Source: Methylobacterium sp. (GTDB lineage Bacteria; Pseudomonadota; Alphaproteobacteria; Rhizobiales; Beijerinckiaceae). Taken from it: a DNA stretch of 58,533 nt. Each line of letters begins with the position of its first letter. Position 1 is the stretch's first letter. The notes under the pieces were generated by a model, which searched no databases, was not told the origin of the DNA, and saw only the letters and a list, made by a program, of their open reading frames with translations. The stretch spans positions 1-58,533 of the forward strand of contig NZ_JAQGKL010000163.1 of NCBI RefSeq assembly GCF_028290105.1. Direction: 5' to 3'. Positions 56,853 to 58,533 of this stretch are shown piece after piece. The position numbers and the translations under genes were made by a program.

Positions 56853-58533
56853 ATGGGCGACAACATGTCCGACGATCTCAAGTCGGGAGCGCTCGTCTAT
56901 CACCGGCTGCCGCGCCCCGGGAAGCTGGAGATCCAGGCGACGAAGCCCCTGGGCAACCAGCGCGACCTGGCGCTCGCCTACTCGCCGGGTGTGGCCGCCG
57001 CCTGCATGGCGATCCACGAGGATTCGCAGGAGGCCGCCACCCTCACCATCCGCCAGAACCTCGTGGCGGTGCTCACCAACGGCACCGCCGTGCTGGGTCT
57101 GGGCAATATCGGGCCCCTCGCCTCGAAGCCCGTGATGGAGGGCAAGGCCGTCCTCTTCAAGAAGTTCGCCGGCATCGACGTGTTCGACATCGAGGTCGCC
57201 CAGAACGACGTGTCCAAGCTCGTCGACGTGGTCTGCGCCCTGGAACCGACCTTCGGGGGCATCAACCTCGAGGACATCAAGGCGCCGGAGTGCTTCGAGG
57301 TCGAGGAGCAGTGCCGGGCCCGGATGAACATCCCGGTCTTCCACGACGACCAGCACGGCACCGCGATCATCGTGGCGGCCGCCGTCCTCAACGCCCTCGA
57401 ACTCGCCGGCAAGCAGCTCGGCGACGTCCGCATCGTCACCTCGGGCGCGGGGGCCGCGGCGCTCGCCTGCCTCAACCTGCTGGTGTCCCTCGGCGCCCGG
57501 GTCGAGAACATCACGGTCACCGACATCAAGGGCGTGGTCTACAAGGGCCGGGCCGAACTGATGGACCGCTGGAAGGACATCTACGCGCAGGAAACCGAGG
57601 CCCGGACGCTGGCCGAGGTCATCCCCGGCGCCGACGTCTTCATCGGCCTCTCGGCCGGCGGCGTCCTGAAGCCCGAATACCTGGAGAAGATGGCCGAGAA
57701 GCCGCTGATCATGGCGCTGGCCAACCCCTATCCCGAGATCATGCCGGATCTCGCCCAGGAGAAGCGCCCCGACGCGATGATCTGCACCGGGCGCTCCGAC
57801 TTCCCCAACCAAGTCAACAACGTCCTCTGCTTTCCTTACATCTTCCGCGGCGCGCTCGATGTTGGCGCCACATCGATCAACGAGGAGATGAAGCAGGCCG
57901 CCGTGAAGGCGATCGCGGCGCTCGCCCGCGAGACGCCCTCCGACGTCGTCGCCCGCGCCTATGGCGGCGAGGCCCGGCCCTTCGGCCCGCGCTCGCTGAT
58001 CCCGAGCCCGTTCGACCCGCGCCTGATCCTGCGCATCGCCCCCTCAGTGGCCCAGGCCGCGATGGATTCGGGCGTCGCCGGCCGGCCGCTGGAGAACCTC
58101 CAGGCCTACACCGACAGCCTCGACCGCTTCGTGCACCGCTCGGGCTTCATCATGAAGCCGATCTTCTCCAAGGCGAAGGAGGACCCCAAGCGGGTCATCT
58201 ACACCGAGGGCGAGGACGAGCGCGTGCTGCGCGCCGCGCAGGCGATCGTCGAGGACAAGGTCGCCCGCCCCATCCTGGTCGGTCGTCCGCGGGTCATCGA
58301 GACGCGGATCAAGCGCTTCGGCCTCTCGCTCAAGCAGGGCGTCGATTTCGACTTGATCGATCCCGAGGACGATCCGCGCTATCGCGACTACGTCGCCACC
58401 TACCTGGAGGCCGCCGGCCGGCGCGGCATCACGCCGGACGCCGCCCGCACCCTGGTGCGCACCAACAACACCGTGATCGGCGCCATCGCGGTGCGTCGCG
58501 GCGAGGCGGACGCGCTGATCTGCGGACTCGAGG
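56853..58533 (+). CDS. maeB: NADP-dependent malic enzyme with phosphotransacetylase-like tail (3' truncated)
   Basis: 560 residues are inside the window; the frame runs off the end. Malic domain: [36 protein letters not shown], and [12 protein letters not shown] (metal and malate contacts). NAD(P) domain: [17 protein letters not shown]. From about residue 430 ([18 protein letters not shown]) the phosphotransacetylase-like C-terminal domain, which in MaeB allows acetyl-CoA regulation, starts. It converts malate to pyruvate with CO2 and NADPH. AGGAGGA lies 5 nt before the ATG. Confidence 0.95.
   Translation, partial: MGDNMSDDLKSGALVYHRLPRPGKLEIQATKPLGNQRDLALAYSPGVAAACMAIHEDSQEAATLTIRQNLVAVLTNGTAVLGLGNIGPLASKPVMEGKAVLFKKFAGIDVFDIEVAQNDVSKLVDVVCALEPTFGGINLEDIKAPECFEVEEQCRARMNIPVFHDDQHGTAIIVAAAVLNALELAGKQLGDVRIVTSGAGAAALACLNLLVSLGARVENITVTDIKGVVYKGRAELMDRWKDIYAQETEARTLAEVIPGADVFIGLSAGGVLKPEYLEKMAEKPLIMALANPYPEIMPDLAQEKRPDAMICTGRSDFPNQVNNVLCFPYIFRGALDVGATSINEEMKQAAVKAIAALARETPSDVVARAYGGEARPFGPRSLIPSPFDPRLILRIAPSVAQAAMDSGVAGRPLENLQAYTDSLDRFVHRSGFIMKPIFSKAKEDPKRVIYTEGEDERVLRAAQAIVEDKVARPILVGRPRVIETRIKRFGLSLKQGVDFDLIDPEDDPRYRDYVATYLEAAGRRGITPDAARTLVRTNNTVIGAIAVRRGEADALICGLE

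Overview
The window is a 58.5 kb piece of a very GC-rich chromosome. Gene content and order point to a Hyphomicrobiales (Rhizobiales) alphaproteobacterium, most likely Methylobacterium or Methylorubrum. Supporting signs are the rlpA-dacC-tmk-holB-metG-tatD-MBL order, PAS_5 and DUF3297 proteins, a bacterial-type AspRS and a MaeB malic enzyme. This is an inference from proteins and synteny; no rRNA or tRNA gene was found. Coding density is high, with many 4-17 bp start/stop overlaps. No insertion sequence, prophage, integrase or CRISPR array was seen.

Left part (1-13.3 kb): the tail of an RskA-type anti-sigma factor converges on a hybrid histidine kinase (GAF-PAS-HisKA-HATPase-REC-Hpt). Upstream of it lies a long minus-strand run, read in this order: a Cys-rich secreted protein, a CusB-like adaptor with an unusual front half, a heavy-metal RND pump, a DUF305 His-rich secreted protein, then a PaoABC-type molybdenum aldehyde oxidoreductase. 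A perfect 14-bp hairpin follows paoC. An 18-bp tandem repeat separates this run from cobF.

Middle (13.3-28 kb): cobF, a Clp-like secreted protein, a PAS protein, then a chromosomal ParA plus ribbon-helix-helix pair with a perfect CtrA-type box upstream. Next comes a cell-envelope and replication cluster: rlpA, D-Ala-D-Ala carboxypeptidase, tmk, holB, metG, tatD, an MBL hydrolase. A GDSL hydrolase and a small His-rich secreted protein, the latter with a possible general-stress (EcfG) promoter, close this part.

Right part (28-58.5 kb): a second heavy-metal RND pump with a short adaptor, a DMT exporter, flavin reductase and nitroreductase, thrS, a 2-hydroxycarboxylate transporter, yidD, a SufU-like scaffold, folE, hisI, patatin, CBS, rhomboid, PAS_5, PilZ, dgt, erpA, a large unknown secreted protein, an Asp/Glu racemase, a LysR regulator, rnd, a WYL-like protein, aspS, DUF3297, and maeB running off the end.

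Most of the window is housekeeping. The points I found most worth a second look are the ParA/RHH module with its CtrA-type box, the metal-efflux run with its odd adaptor and Cys-rich protein, the small stress-type secreted protein, the two-cysteine scaffold next to yidD, and several short direct repeats in divergent promoter regions. I did not find convincing evidence of an entirely new defence or biosynthetic system.
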